Assembly: GCA_029721515.1 (NCBI GenBank)
Contig: CM056569.1
Location: forward strand, 16,864,507-16,928,506
Source of the DNA: Synanceia verrucosa
Taxonomy: Eukaryota; Chordata; Actinopteri; Perciformes; Synanceiidae
DNA length: 64,000 bases
Direction of reading: 5' to 3'
The position numbers and the translations under genes are program-made. The notes beneath the pieces were generated by a model. It ran no database searches. It was given only the letters and a program-made list of their open reading frames with translations, and had not been told where the DNA came from. This document shows, in pieces, positions 14,701 through 29,700 of this stretch (position 1 is its first letter; the number at the start of each line of letters is the position of its first letter).

Positions 14701-17700
14701 TCATAATTTGAGCAACTATTATTAAAAAATAGTTTTCACTGAAGTTCATTGAAATCCACAGATGAGTTGAGAAGCTTTTAATCTGCTTGTCTGATCCAAG
14801 TTATTATACATATAAATGCATTATACATATACATATAAATACATTATATATACAGTCATGGAAAAAATTATTAGACCACCCTTGTTTTCTTCAATTTCTT
14901 GTTCATTCTAATATCTGGTACCACTAAACGTATAATACAATGAACACAACAAAAAATGCAGCTGGTCACACAATACTTTATGTCCTATTTGACATTCTTA
15001 AGCTTAATTGATTCCCAGGGTATATAAGAGGCCATTTCATGTCACAAGCAGCACTGCACATGCAAAGGCCTAGAGTGGTTTCCTGCTTACATTCAAGCCG
15101 TAGCACAACTCAGAAGTTGTCAGCTCTCACATAATGCCTAAAACAAAAGAATTATGTGAAGCAACAAAGGCAGCCATCTTGGCACTGCTGGAAATTGGCA
15201 TGAGTGAGAGACAGGTAGCGAAAAAACTGAAGATCTCCAAGACAGCCGTTCATTACAACAAAAAAAAACAAGCTGAACATGGCACTACCAAATTGCTACC
15301 TGGCCGTGGCAGGAAACGTCTTTCTACCCCACGAGATGACCGTGCACTCATCCGTTCCTGTGTCAGGAATCGTTGTCAGACCTCCAGGGACCTTAAAAAT
15401 GAGTGGGCACTGTCGAGAAATGTGACTTGCTCGGCAAGGACAGTTCGAAACCGACTTGTTGAAGCTGGTTTGAAGTCACACAGAGCACGCAAGAAGCCCT
15501 TCATCAATGAAAGGCAGAGGAAGGCCCGGTTACTCTTTGCTCGAGACCACAAGGATTGGACTGTTGATGATTGGGCTAAGGTTCTCTGCAGTGATGAATC
15601 CAATTTTGAATTGATGCCCACTCCAGCCAACTTACTGGTTAGGAGGAAGCCTGGAGAAGCTTACAACCCAGACTGCCTTGCCCCTACAGTAAAACATGGG
15701 GGTGGATCAGTCATGATCTGGGGTTGTTTCAGTCTGAGTGGAACAGGGCAAATGCAATTGTGTGAAGGCCGAATGAACCAGGTCAAGTACAGGACTACCC
15801 TTGAAAACAGTCTTCTTCCATCAGCTGGAAAACTCTTTCCTGCCTCGAATGACTGGATTTTCCAACAAGACAATGCCCCTTGCCACACGGCAAGGTCAGT
15901 TAAAGCCTGGATGGAGAACCACAACATTCGCACCATGCCTTGGCCTGCTCAATCACCAGATCTTAATCCAACTGAAAACCTGTGGAAAATCATCAAACTC
16001 AAAATGGAGAACCACAAGCCCAAAAACAAAGAAAATTTGTTTGAATTTGTCCAACAGGAATGGGCTGCTGTGACAGCAGAACAATGTCAGAAGCTGGTGG
16101 AGAGCATGCCAAGACGCATGGCTGCAGTCATCAAAAACAATGGTTATGCAATCAAGTATTAACTCTTGTGTGTATCATGTGTTTAAAGCAAACAGAAAAG
16201 AAAACATGGAATGCTTAAAAGTAGTGTTTTTGGCGGTACAATGCCATAGCTATTGATGTAAGAATTTAAGTAATTTTGGTTATTATCAAGAAAACCATGG
16301 AAAATGAATAATCCTTAGTTCTTAAATTAAACTCTCATGAGCTATTTTTGTTGTTATCATTATAATTGTCCAAACAAATGTACCTTTAGTTGAGCCAGGC
16401 ATTAAAACTAACAAGAAATTGAAGAAAACAAGGGTGGTCTAATAATTTTTTCCATGACTGTATATGAAATGGAGTTAGCTGGCATATCAAAGAAGGTAAA
16501 ACCAAACCAGGTGCTGAAGCAGTAAAAGCTCTGAGTGAATTGACAGTGTCCCATAATAAATTGTGTGTTTTCAGCTGTGTTGGTTCAGGGCTGTAGAAGC
16601 CAGTTTAGCACAGTGTCAGCTTATTATTGACCCTATAGGTGCTGTGTTCAGCTCCAGCTGAGGCTCATCAATGCACTTGAGAGCGAGCGCTCATTAATAG
16701 TGCATGAAAAGGCCTGCAATGTGTGGGAGCTCATTGTTCCTGCTCTTTACTGTCTGAATCACTCGCTCCTCTCATCACCTTCTCTTTGCAGTCGACCAGG
16801 TGAAGTTTGGGCCTCCCCTGAGGAAAGTCACTGAGCCTTATCCTGATCTGGTAATGCTCTTTTTCTGCACCGTGGTCTTTTGATACAGATGACAAGCATG
16901 AATATGACCATGGACTGTTTCCCCTCCTCAGCAGGGCTCTTATGATGACGACTGGAGTCTGTCTGGGGATGAAGATAACTCACCGTAAGACTTCTCTCTG
17001 TTCTGCTCTTCACCGTCCTTTCTTAGCTCTGTATTGGCACTACAATGGTTTTCACTGTGGAGATGTTTCAGCTATACAGGATGCCTCCACTAAAGCGATC
17101 AGTGGTTAAACAACAGTTGAGAAACTTCCCAAATCTCCCTCCATTGTCAGTAATACACTCTGATTATGCTTTTCAGTGTCCAACAGTGCCCCTGAATCCA
17201 GAGACAGATGAACTGAGCATGGATGTGTTAAAGGAGAAGTCCACTGATAGATAGTTATGTGAAGTCTGTCCTCGTGTGATGTCATTTGATTGGCTGCTCT
17301 GAAAGTCTGATGATGAAATAAATCTGGAGGAGTGGAGTTAGAAAGTAGTGATCTAACCAGATCTCTAGAGCAACATTAGCTGCAGTCAAGTTGCACTGTG
17401 GGTAATGTAGGAGCCAGGTTTTGACAACAAAAAAGACGACACAAAGGACAATATCTGGGTTTTGATGCATCCATTTTAAAGCAATATTTCACCCTAAAAA
17501 CAATTTAATTATGTAAAATACTCCCATCCTGAGGCTATTTATGCTCCTAGAGAAAGTATGTAAGAATATCAGTGCAAACAGAGAGTTTTGGAAATTAAAT
17601 CATAATCATTTTCACTTAACTATTGCTAGATGTATCAGTTCCCTTGAATTTATTTACTGTGCTCATGATCTGAAAGTGCTGGATAGTGTGTTTCAATATG

Positions 17701-20700
17701 GAACATCATTCATTTCAAATAGTTCTCCAGCCTCATACAATTAAGAGTTTGTGTGTTTTATCGGTGAAACTCCTTGAGGCTCTAGATCAAACTAGATAAC
17801 TCACTAGATCAAAACTGTCAGCTTGTTTTTGGGGATTTGGTGTCACTATTGGGCGCTCTAACACAATCAGAGTGTTAATGTGGATATTAAAGTGCTGATG
17901 GTTATGTAATCTGTCCTATAAGTGGAAGCAGCAGGAGCAGTGCTAGTCATATTCCTACCAGTAAAGGTAACAAAAGCAGAATCAGCAATTTTATCACTCT
18001 TCTTCATATTTTTAGAACACAAAGAAAAATTCTGTTTTATCAACACTTGGGTCTTATTTTTGAAAAGTTGACCATAAAGTCCATCACTTGTACTGACATT
18101 GTACTCACTGAAGTAATCACTCTGTGAAGTCTGTGGCAACAAAGTTAGATGAATTTTGCAAACAAACCAGTATTTTTTTCCAGATTATTTAAATCTCTGG
18201 TGCTCAGCACGTATCATAGAAATTAGAATTTAATGAATGACATATCCACAGATACCATTCATCATTAAGAGGCAAACCAACACACACTGACACAAAGACA
18301 CTGAACTAGCAGCAACATAAAGCTACGAAAAACGTCTCAGGAAATGAAGTGAAGCAAACACGAGTGAAGCGCTAAATAGACAAATACAGTTGTTTGAATT
18401 GCTTTTATCCCCCAAAAAACTGCATGTAGAAACAAGGTTCCCATGTATCTTGGAAAACCTAGAAAACTTTGAAAATGTGGAAACTGAGAAAAAAAAGGTC
18501 AAATGTCCTGGAAACTTTTTTTCCTAGTAAAATATTTATGCAAACAGGTTAAAAGTAACTTTTACCCTATTTGCATTCACTTTCAAAACATGGGGAGGAT
18601 AAATAACTTTCCAGGACATTTGACATTTTCTTCTCATTTTCCATGTTTGGAAAATTGGTCAGTCATTTTCCAGGTTTTCCAGGATTTATGAGAACCCTGT
18701 GAAACCCTGACTACTGTCATATCTAGATGTTACCTTGGTGAGTACAATGTTATCATTACTCATATTAATGATGGGCCAAATTGTGAGATCAAGATGAGTT
18801 GTGATAAAGAGGAATGATCCTTTAATTTGGGACAGATCATGAGCAGTCTGCTCCTCAGAGCTGTTATCAGGCTAGTAATGGAGCCTTGGTTCCTCCCCTG
18901 CCATTGTTATGGGCCCTTCAGGCCCCTGGTCAGATAAACACCAGGTCTTCCTGTTGCAGGAGCCTGCTGGAATGTGTGGAGCAAGCTCTGCAGCTCAGGT
19001 AGGTCCATCACCTCCAGCCTCTCCTAACAGCAGCGCCCCCTCATCCCACATGAATTCACCTGAAATCAACATCTTTTTTTTATGATTTCAATACCAGCTA
19101 ATGCCAAACATCCGTGACCTGATCAGTGGGTTTGTGCTCACTAACTCCAGATGAAGTGATTCAGCACAAACCCACTGCTTCTCTGCTTTTTGTCTGCTTT
19201 TAATATGGTGGTGTCTCTGTGCTGCTGTTTTCCCGCCCTCAGCATCCTCAGCATCTTCAGCATTTGTTGTCCAACGTTGCCATGGCGCTTGATTTGGATC
19301 TCATTAGATGACTTTATGTATTTACTTGACTGTACTGCTCTTTTGTCTTACAGGAGTTTAACCATTAGGAGGGCGCCATCTACTGATGTGAGTAGTAACT
19401 ACACAAACTGAAGCTGGTTCCAGTCTGGTTTTGACTATCTATACTGTGTACATGAAAAGTTGTTTGGACTCAATAACAGGAAGCTAACATTAATTTGAAC
19501 TCAGTACTGTAGTTTGTGGCCTTTCCTTCAACAGCTGCTCAGAGCTTCCCTGCTGTTCCTTTAACTCAAGCATCTTTCTTCCCTGCATCAAATACTCAGC
19601 TCTAATCAGTAGAGAATAGTAACATCTCAGGTTTAAAATATGATATGCTGCCACAAATGGGGGCCTGGATGGCATCACATTTGTGTCTTGTGCAACATGA
19701 CAAAATAAAGGACAGCAAGGACACGAACACATCCAGCCTCTATGCAGGGACAAAAAGTCAGAAGTCACTTAAGATTGTTCTGAGTTCAACTGATCTGACA
19801 GAGGGAGACACTTCCAGATGGACAGAACCATAATAGCAAAAACCCTTAACCTTGGATTTGAAGAAATAATATAAATCTTTATATCCCAAAGGAAATTCTT
19901 GTGCAATAGAGACAATACACTGCAGGGAAATTAATATTCAAAATGTGCATATAAAGAAGAACAAAATGCATTATAGTGCCAGGAGTGACATTAAAAACAC
20001 TGTAACAACATAAAAACATAAGAACACTGTAATGTGCTGGAGCAACAGGACAGCTCATAAACTGATGATGTCATTGCTATAGCCATGCCATGTCAACATT
20101 AAAGATGGTGTTTTCTTCCAAAATTAGTACCATCCATCCATTTTTACCGTTTATCCTCATAGGGTCGCAGGAGGCTGGAGTCTATCCCAGCTGTCTTAGG
20201 GTGAAAGACAGGGTACACCCTGGACAAGTCTCCAGTTCATCACAGGACACATAGAGACAGACAACCATTCACACTCACATTCACACCTACGGACAATTTA
20301 AATTAGCCAATTAACCTAATCTAACCTTAACCTAATTAACCTAATGACATCAACCTAATTTTTGGATGGTGGGAGGAAGCCAGAGTACCAGAGAGAACCC
20401 ACACAGACACGGGGAGAACATGCAAACCACACAGAAAGGCCCCCAGGCTGGGATTCGAACCCGGTATCCTCTTGCTGTGAAGCGACAGGGCTAACCACTA
20501 CACCACAGTGCCGCCTAAAATTAGTACCAAGTATGGGTCAGACGACATGTTGAAAGACGAAGGATTCATGTGTTTGCTGGCGTTTTCCAGGGAAGCAGGA
20601 AGAGTGGCTTGTTCAGTCCATCTACAGCCTCCCTGCCAGCCTTCAGCTCTTTAAGTCCCAACCCAGAGGACGGCGACCCGGCGCCGAGACCCAGCTGCAC

Positions 20701-23700
20701 CCTGGGCCCTGACGCTGCCGTCACTGCTGACTCCACCTCCACTACAGGTACAGCTCATGGCACTCGTGATGTGGTTAGCTAAAGCTAAAGTATGTGGTCC
20801 AGAGCACTCAAGACACACCCACAGTCCAGTCTGAGGTCTTATCTATGAGTCTAGACAGGCTCAAGACCAAGTCACCACCCCCTTTTGGCCCAATTGTTGA
20901 AAACCGAGTGCTGAAGTGCCATATTTGGAGGCAAAAATGAGCATTAAAGTGTCCTCTTGGGAGGAAAAAATGTGTGTTAAAGTGCCCCCTGGTTGGCAAA
21001 AACACAATGTCCTCTCAAGTGGAAAAACACACACTAAAATTGCCCTCTTGGGTAGAAAAAAAACCCACATTAAACTGCCCTCTTGGCTGGTTAAAACATG
21101 ATAAAATGTCCTCTTGGGAGGCAAAAACATGCTGTAGGTGCCTTTTTTTTTACTTTTCGCCCTTTGCCCCTCAAAAAGTCTATACACGCCACTGCTTATG
21201 TCTTTTCCTAAATACTTTTCCTTAACCTCACAGTGTTTTCCATCAAAGGAAAGGTTTTTAGAAAAAGATGTGAAGGAGTCCTCAGAGCATGTCACGCCAT
21301 GTCACAAGATCATGCAACAGTCATGGACTCACATAAAAATCCTTCTCGTCAGGCTTCAAGAAATGAGTTGAGCACCAGATCACAGAGCAGTCCTATGAGG
21401 AGCTGAGTAGTTTAGGTGGGTGTGACACAAAAAGGTGATTGTTTGTGACGTATAATCATAATACTGACAAAATAATATATAATATGACAATCAGTAATAA
21501 ACTTAGAGTCGCACATATATTTTATTTACAATGTATTGGTAACACTAAGTTTATTTCTCAACGTCCTCCCCCCTCTATTTAGGTAAAATGGTTCAGTCCA
21601 GCTGCTCCATCAGGCAGCCTGCAGAGAGCTAACTTTTCACAGACAGAGTGGAGGAGGAGACGACAGGATGTCTAAAAAGTCAGGGAGGGGAAAAAAAGAG
21701 ATAAAAAAGTTCAGACAGGAGAAAGAAGTGAAGGGTCGACAGTTTGCCACCCAGTTCTTTCATAGGTAAGGTGGGTCTGTTAGTGGTTCATGTGGTGGAA
21801 AGTTCTGGAACATTAGCCTGTTAGCTATTCCTAACTTTGTCCATAGTGTATAAGCTAGCTCATTTTTCTCCCCCATTAGCTCTGAAGGAAACTCTGGATT
21901 TATACAGTCAGTGTTTCCCCTGCCAATTAACTGTCCTGTTGTTCTTTTCACAATAAAACTATTATTATATTATTATTGGCAGTAGCAGAAGGCCCCAAAT
22001 TCAAATTTTGCTTAGGGCCCCATGGAGGCTTGGGCCGGCCCTGTGTGTTGTTGTTACATCATCAGCTCTTACAAACCTGCCCTTTTCCAAACAGTTTCCA
22101 GTGATGTTTCTATGTAACAAACCATCTACTGTGGTGCTGCTGTACAGGATGGACCAGTGTATGCCACGCTAACAGCTGCCACTTAGATACTAGAGATGTG
22201 TAGCTACAGCCCTACACTGACAGAAGTCACTTCCTGTCTCGTGTGTTTGACCAGTGTTGGCCAGGTGCTCTGCCACACAGGACATCAGACAGCGCTGCAG
22301 TGACCCCTGTCTACCTGTGGGAGACGTTGCAGCAGCAGAGAAGAGGAAGGTCGCCACTGTTTCTCCCACCAAAAGAGAGACGCCACTCTCACCTGAGTGG
22401 AGCACACTGAGGAAAAAGACGGAGGACGCTGTGAGTCCAGGCCAGATATCCGTCCCATAGAGGAAACATCAATGAGCTTGTGTGATTTGCTAACCTAATA
22501 ACTTCCTAATGTCTGTCTAATGGTGGCAAATTATGCAACCGAACAAGATGTTGATTTTCACTGCATCTGATGTACCGTTGTTATCACCCCCTGTGTTTTG
22601 TTGTGTGTAACCTTTGACATTTCTAGAGGGCTGATTGTCATGGACTTCCTCCTACCCCTCAAGTCCATGTAAGTGTGAAATCTAACAGCATGTGACCTTC
22701 AATAAGAGCTGACCAATACTACTAACAGGATAAACTTCCTGGCATGGCATGAGACAAGCTGCACTAGGAACAGTTTTTATTAAATACAAATCCAGCTGTT
22801 TTCATAGCTGCACCATTCCATCAAATATCTTTGGATATGGATTAGACATGTGCTTCAGTTTATTCACATTTTCACCATATTTTTTATGGACACCTCATCA
22901 CCAAATTACTGCTTGTTGGTATTTACAGTCACGGCTGTGCAAAGTAGCCTAGTGCAACTTTAAATACATTACATAACACTGTTGTAATAATATTGTTTAA
23001 TATTTGAAGAGTCACTATAACAGTTGTTGTGCTGGCTCTGTAGATGGGAGCCTGCTTCTCCAAAGTCTTCAATGGTTGTCCTCTTAAAATCCACTGTGCT
23101 GTCACATGGGTTTTACCCAAGACTAGAGGTAAGACAGGATGTCCTATTATCAGCTGTATATACAACACATCAACTGTCTGTTTGTGTCATGGTGGTATGG
23201 TGCAGGAAACATTGTATTCTTCTCTACATAACACTTTTCCTCCGTAGATCAGTACCTTATTCTGGGGGCGGAGGAGGGCATCTACACCCTGAACCTTAAC
23301 GAGCTTCATGAAGATACGCTAGAGAAGGTAGTCTATCCTTATCTCCTATAAACATTAGAATCTCCTTATCTGATACCTGCTTTGCAGACTATAATTGTGT
23401 CCCTTTGTTGTGGTTACTCATGTTATAGGCGACTAATTCAAGCATGCTCTAGGTGGTTGTAGGGATCTGCTCAGGTTGCCCCTTGTCACCAGTTCTGATT
23501 TAAAGAGGTCAAAACTGTAAATGAAGCAGGAGATCCAGTTTGGCGACTTCAGGATTGCATCTGTTTGCTTTCTGTTGACATAATGATGTTTTAAACTCTT
23601 ACTTGACAGCTTACAGTATACAGTACTTATGCTCACATACCTATGCTCTTCAGTATTTTAGATTTCTTGTATATTGTTGTATAGATAGCGGGTTCGAATC

Positions 23701-26700
23701 CCGGGCCCAGGGCCCTTCTGTGTGGAGTTTGCATGTTCTCCCCGTGTCTGTGTGGGTTCTCTCTGGTACTCCGGCTTCCTCCCACCATCCAAAAACATGC
23801 ATGGGGATTAGGTTAATTGGCTAATTTAAATTGACTGTAGGTGTGAATGTGAGTGTGAGTGGTTGTCTGTCTCTATGTGTCCTGTGATGAACTGGAGACT
23901 TGTCCAGGGTGTACCCTGCCTTTCACCCTGAGACAGCTGGGATAGGCTCCAGCCCCCCGCGACCCTATGAGGATAGGTGGTAGATAATGGATGGATGGAT
24001 GGATGTTGTATCGATTAGATTGTTGGTTTTGCACTATATCACATTTTTGCACTATTCTGCATTGTATATATATATTTTAAAATATTTAAATCTCCTTACT
24101 TTTTCCTACTGTGCATGGTAAAAAAAATCCTTGGGGATAAATGAAGTTTTATCTTTTCTGTTGATGTGTTGTCTTGGTTGGTTTGCACCTGTATAGAATA
24201 CTATGGTAGCCAGCTATATAACGCTCTTTGACATAGTTATGTTGTTAGATAGATAACAGATCATTGGAGTGTCAGCTCTATGTAGCGCCATGGATGGTTG
24301 TAACATAGCAACACTTGAGCTGAGTGCATTGTTAGTTTAGTGTTAGTCTGTCAGAAAGTGGTGGTTTGGGAGAGAGCTAAACCATGTCCAGGTTGAGTTT
24401 CATGTCTCCTCATTCATTTTAACAAGTCCCTTCATCCTCATAGTGTCCACTTACTGTATATAAAATTGACTGGTGAACTGGATGAAGGACATTTTATTTA
24501 ATAACAGTTGTCATAAATACTTTATAATGATTGCCATAGACATAAAAGCACTGAGTGGATTTTGACTACAGCACTTGCTCAAGGACACAGCAAATGGACA
24601 GAAAATGGAGACCGAACCTATGACCCTGGGGTTAAAAGACAAAAGGTTTTCTGAGGATATACTAATCTGACAACATCACTCATATTCCTTAATTTTCATA
24701 CAGCTCACTCTTTTACAGCAGGTCGTCTTTTGACCACATTGAACCTCAAGGCCCCTAAAAGCCTGAGGATGGTTACCGTCTAGTGATTGTTGGCTAGAGA
24801 GCTGAAGGAAAAGCTCTTGATTTGAGACAGGGTGTCCTCATTCAGAGGAGATTCAAACTTGTCCTGTCCTTCTCCTCATAGCTTCTCCCTCAGCGATGCA
24901 CTTGGCTCTATGTTATGAACAACGTGCTGATGTCCGTATCAGGTAACAAATGTCTCCAGATATTGTTTTTTTTCAGCTTGCTGTCTGTTACCTGCTGCTC
25001 TAAGAGCGTGTCCATCCTGCAGGGAAGTCTTCCCAGCTTTATTCCCACAGTCTGACGGCTCTGTTTGAACAGAGAGGACACCTGCAGAAGAAACACAGCA
25101 GTCTGTCGCTGAGCACCAGCCGCTTCACTGAGAGGATCAGCTCCAGGTAGGACAGCACAGTCTTTGTCCCCTCTGTAGTGGCTCCTTCTATATTTAAATA
25201 TTTTTTATTTTAATCCTATTTATTTATTTTGTTGGACAATTATTTCATAATATACATATATTTTGTCACACATTTTTTCTTTTACATGCAGGTGGCTAAT
25301 CTTGAGTTTCTAAACTAACCATGGTTAAATAAAAAAAATAAAAAAAATAAAAACTCAGAGGAAAATAGAGAGTTTAATTCTGCGTGGACAGATTTATTTG
25401 CCTTCCCTGCTGACAATGGATTGTCTGTATGTTTGATATGTGGTGACAAATTAGTGACAAAATGAGCCACATTATTAATTTTCTACAAATATCAGGATAA
25501 CAGATAAAAATAGAGAGTAAAATCTGATCAGTCTTCTTTATTGCTGTTCTACATTCTCATAAATACAACAAAGTTTTGTAACTATATAAAGCTGACTATA
25601 TATTCAGCTATGTATAGAAGCTTTGCAGCTCCTTATAAGTGTTATTTGGTGGAAGAGGAGGAGAAATAGCTCTTTTGATGGTAAAGTTTGCAGACTCCTG
25701 ATGCTGCTACCACTGGGTGGCGCTACAGAAAGATGTCTTTAACTGTGCACACAGTGACTGACATGCTGTGTCTTTTGTCTCCAGCCACAGGAAGTTTGCT
25801 GTATCTGTGAAGATCCCTGACACCAAAGGCTGCAGGAGGTGTAGTGTAGGTAAGTGGAGCACAATTTACTCTACATGCTCCATGTGTTCATTCAGTCATA
25901 ACAACAAGAGCCTCCTCATCTTTCCTCTCTCCACCAGCTAGAAACCCGTACACTGACAGCACATTTCTGTGCGGGGCAGTTCCTTCAGGTCTGGTTCTTC
26001 TGTTGTGGTATGAGCCTCTGCAGAAGTTCATGCATCTAAAGGTTTGTATAGACACTTTAAGTGGAATATAGTATATCATGTTGCCTTGATCCCACAAGCA
26101 CAGTAACACACAGAGCAGACAGGTGTGGAGCTTTGTATATGTGACAGTACACATCACCCATCGGCACTGATAGAGCTTTATGGAGCAGCTTAATCTTGGA
26201 GCCAACTTTACTGTTAACTGGTTTTATCCACCTCAAATGTGTTTGTTTGGTGGGGAAACACTTTGATGGAGATCCCACTGTGTTCACCATACCTTTCCCC
26301 TGGTCCTGACTGTCTGTTAACAGGCTCCATCAGGCCTCTTGGTTCACCTGTGTGCAGTCAGGTACAGGGTGAGACCATCAGTGTGCTGGGGGGTATCATT
26401 TATAGGTTATTCATGTTTACATTTAGCTTCACTTTTTGCAAGAATGAACAACTCTATTGAAGATTTAAAGTGTCTGTTGTCATGTGAGCAGTGAGGAAAC
26501 TTTTTTCCTGCTCCACAATGGGCACTGAGCAATAAATCGAAGTCTAAAACAGATAATTGGATAAATAAAAGCAGCTTAAAATGCAATATATACAATTGAA
26601 CTATACAAATATAAAATATGGACTGTGCAAAGAGGTAATGCAGCATCAGCTAGCATGTGCAATATTGAGCATTTGGAGGCTGTGTGAGGTTTTATTTTGT

Positions 26701-29700
26701 TCTTATATAATTGGCTTTGTTAGTTTAACCAGGACTTTGTTTTACTCTTCAGCTCTTTGCATTTTTGTTTCATAAAACTTTCTGCCTCCTGAGCCTTTTT
26801 CCCAAACCACCACCTTACTGCTTCACTCCAGTACCAGATGGACTCACCAGAATCACAAAGTGATTACAACAAGTGATGCTACACCCATAGCTTTTTGATG
26901 GAGATTTCATCTAGGCACATTTTGTAGCACAGGACTGTCGTCAGAATAAAACATGTATCAATTTTTATTGAAGGTCAAGTAAAAAGACTGACTGAATTAG
27001 AGGAGGTCAAGTCAATTTGTATAACCTAATATCATAAATTATAAATTGTCCTCGGAGAGCTTTACAGTCTGCACAGGATATGACACCCTCTTTCCTTTAC
27101 AGTATGACCCTCACATTGACTGAGGAAAAAAATAGGGAAAAATAAATGGTAGAAACCTCAGTAAGCAGAGCATTAAAAACACACATAGACTCCATATAAC
27201 AACAACTGGTACATGTGAAATAATATGGAGAGAACGTGTCCCAGCAGCATCAAGCTGTTGGTAATGGACTCTGAAACACCAAAGCAGTGCATTTTATGGT
27301 GTCTTCATTCACAACAAGTGTGCCTTTTGTGTGACTTGTTTCAGAAAAAAAAATCCTGGTGAAATATTAATTACGTGTTCTTAGCATTATGTATTCTGAC
27401 TCGTCCTCTTTGTGTTTGCCTTACAGCACCTAGCGATGAAGCTACCGGACTCTCTGCCAATATTTGAACTGCTGGTGTTGGTGTCAGACGAGTTTCCCCA
27501 GCTGTGTGTTGGAGTGAGAGACTCTAATAATGGGAAACAGCCAGACGAGCAGCAGCTCAAGTTTGACATTATTGAGCTGAACAGCACGCCTATCTCAGTG
27601 CCAGGTAGGAGCGACTGCTGTGTGTCTCCACTGTTCATGGAGCTCAGCTCAAAGCTTAACCAAACCCTCTGTGTGTGTGTCTGCAGACGGTGGAGCGCTC
27701 AGGGCAGTACAGGTAACCCAGATGGACAGGGACACTGTCCTCATCGCATTGGAAAGTACGTCACTTTTCTCAACACATTTCAAATACTACAGCTGTCTCT
27801 TACTGATTCATAACACTGTATCCAATCTTTATGCTCACTGGACAGAAACCGTCAGGATAGTGAACCTTAGAGGGCTTCCATCCAAAGAACTGGCTGCTGA
27901 AATGGTCTTTGACTTCGCCATTGAAACTCTAGGTAGAATAAGCCATATTATAAGATACACTACAGAGTGAGATTTACTGCTGACAGCTGAGTGCCATGAC
28001 ATGCTCTGTCAGTTTGCTTACAGGACAGTGTGCTGGCTTTCTGGAAGCACGGCCTGAAAGGGAAGAGTTTTCATTCAGATGAGGTGATCAGCTTCAGACC
28101 TCTGTCAACATGTGTCTGTCACATGTGCACCATAGTTACAAATAAGATGGATTTCATCTTTGTGTGCAGGTGACACAGGAGATTACAGATGAGAGTCGAG
28201 CGTTCAGAGTTTTGGGAACAAACAGGTATGTTTTCTGAAAAAAAACTCTGATTTGACAACATCATATTCTTTCATTTTTATATAAATCAATCTTTTAGAG
28301 CAGGTTGCCTTTTTAATACACTGAACCCTAAAAGGCTTAAGATCATCACCTGGGTGTCATACTTTAAAGCAGGGGCATCACTAGGTCTTAAGGATGGGGG
28401 GCTTAGCCCCCACGTGAGGCTAATTTGGCTTTATATAGAGCAGGTGACAACTGCATTAAATATGTGGTAGGAGACTTGCCTGTCTAGCAGGTAGAAGAAG
28501 AAAAGGATATAGGTGTGGTGATAGTGATAGTTCACTAGAATTTCAAAAACACATTGTTTATAAAAAAAATAAATTAGCAAACTCCAGGGTGGCAGTGATA
28601 AAAACAAACTTTAATGAATTTAGGTAAGGAAATTATTTTACTACTGTAAATAGCCTTCGTTAGATCTCACCTTGCATATGCCAGCTCTGTCTGGTGTCAA
28701 GTAAAATATCTAGAAAAAATAGAAGGAGTTCAGACAAGAGTAACCAAACTAGTCCCAGGGCTGAGAGAGAAGCCATATGAAGAAACTTTAAAATACTTAA
28801 AATGACCTTTATAAATACTTTATAGGAGATATAGAGGGGATATGATGGAGCTGTACAAACTTTTCCACAAAATATGTGATCCCAACAGACCAGACAAACA
28901 AGGAGTTTTTATATAAATACATTAATATAAGTACATAAATACTTTTTGTGGATTTTTTTTTTTTCGAGGTAACATGAAAATTACTTTGGATTATATTTGT
29001 TATATGAGTAATACACTGTATGTATTTATGAATAATGGTTATATGATTTTTTGATTCATTTTAACTCATACTTTGGCCACTTTATATTTATATTATATAT
29101 AGTGTTGGCACTTTTTTGTAAATGAATGAATAAATAAATAAATAAATAAACCAACACCAAATTATTTGGGGGGGGGGCTAATGATGCCACTGCCTTAATG
29201 TAAAATCCATGGCAACCGTTTTATTGATCTATTCTTGAACTGCTGTGCTTTTTACTGATAAATTGGTCTATTAAAAATAAATAAAATATGATACAAATAT
29301 GATCCAGTGTCATTGAGAAGAAATGACAAAGTCCTGAAACATTGGAACGATCGAATACAGAACTTGGGATATAACAAAAAATAGACCTCTGGGGTTTGCA
29401 GGGACCCTTTTTTTCATTGTTTTTATTGCAGTTTTTGTTGCCATTCAACAAAGCAGACTCTATAAAAAAATAGACACAGCAAAATAAACAGAAAACATAC
29501 ACAGCAGCTCTTACATGGGAGCTGAACATATGGCATAATACAAGAGGTGGTGGTTCAGTGCACAGCAGTCCCTTCAGCAGAATGGAGGAAAGGTCCAGTT
29601 CGATATAGTCCAGAAATGGGCGCCACACTCTGTAGAACTGATCCACACTGTAATGTATGACGTTGGTAAGATATTCTAGAGGGATCAATTCAAAAATTAG

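Larger units (their letters stand above)
10465..22668 (+). other. map4k2: map4k2 linker exons
   Basis: Exons are 10465-10543, 16792-16850, 16932-16984 (or 16935-16984), 18960-18998, 19354-19387, 20591-20747, 22255-22430 and 22627-22668. They encode the poorly conserved Ser/Pro-rich region between kinase and CNH domains. Recognisable islands are FDQVKFGPPLRK, LLECVEQALQLRSLTIR and CHGLPPTPQVH; the last resembles the Pro-rich SH3/TRAF-interaction area of GCK kinases. The start of exon 22255-22430 was chosen because it alone preserves phase from the preceding exon while having a pyrimidine-rich acceptor. It is the least certain boundary. Confidence 0.82.

Noticed and set aside
15376..15936. Antisense ORFs opposite the Tc1 transposase, repeated at 35028-35588
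   Set aside because: Shadow frames of the transposase gene, present in both copies only because the element is duplicated.
20808..21371. ORFs of up to 144 codons, mainly antisense
   Set aside because: Translation of a degenerate tandem repeat; there are no domain features, and the region is a map4k2 intron.
22016..22043. Complete hAT transposon inferred from one GGGCCGGCCCTG end
   Set aside because: The partner end and target duplication could not be found, so it was kept only as a low-confidence fragment.
23690..23710. tRNA-like GGTTCGAATCCC text, also at 20450, 41430 and 61578
   Set aside because: Part of the tRNA-derived SINE family; no complete tRNA is present.
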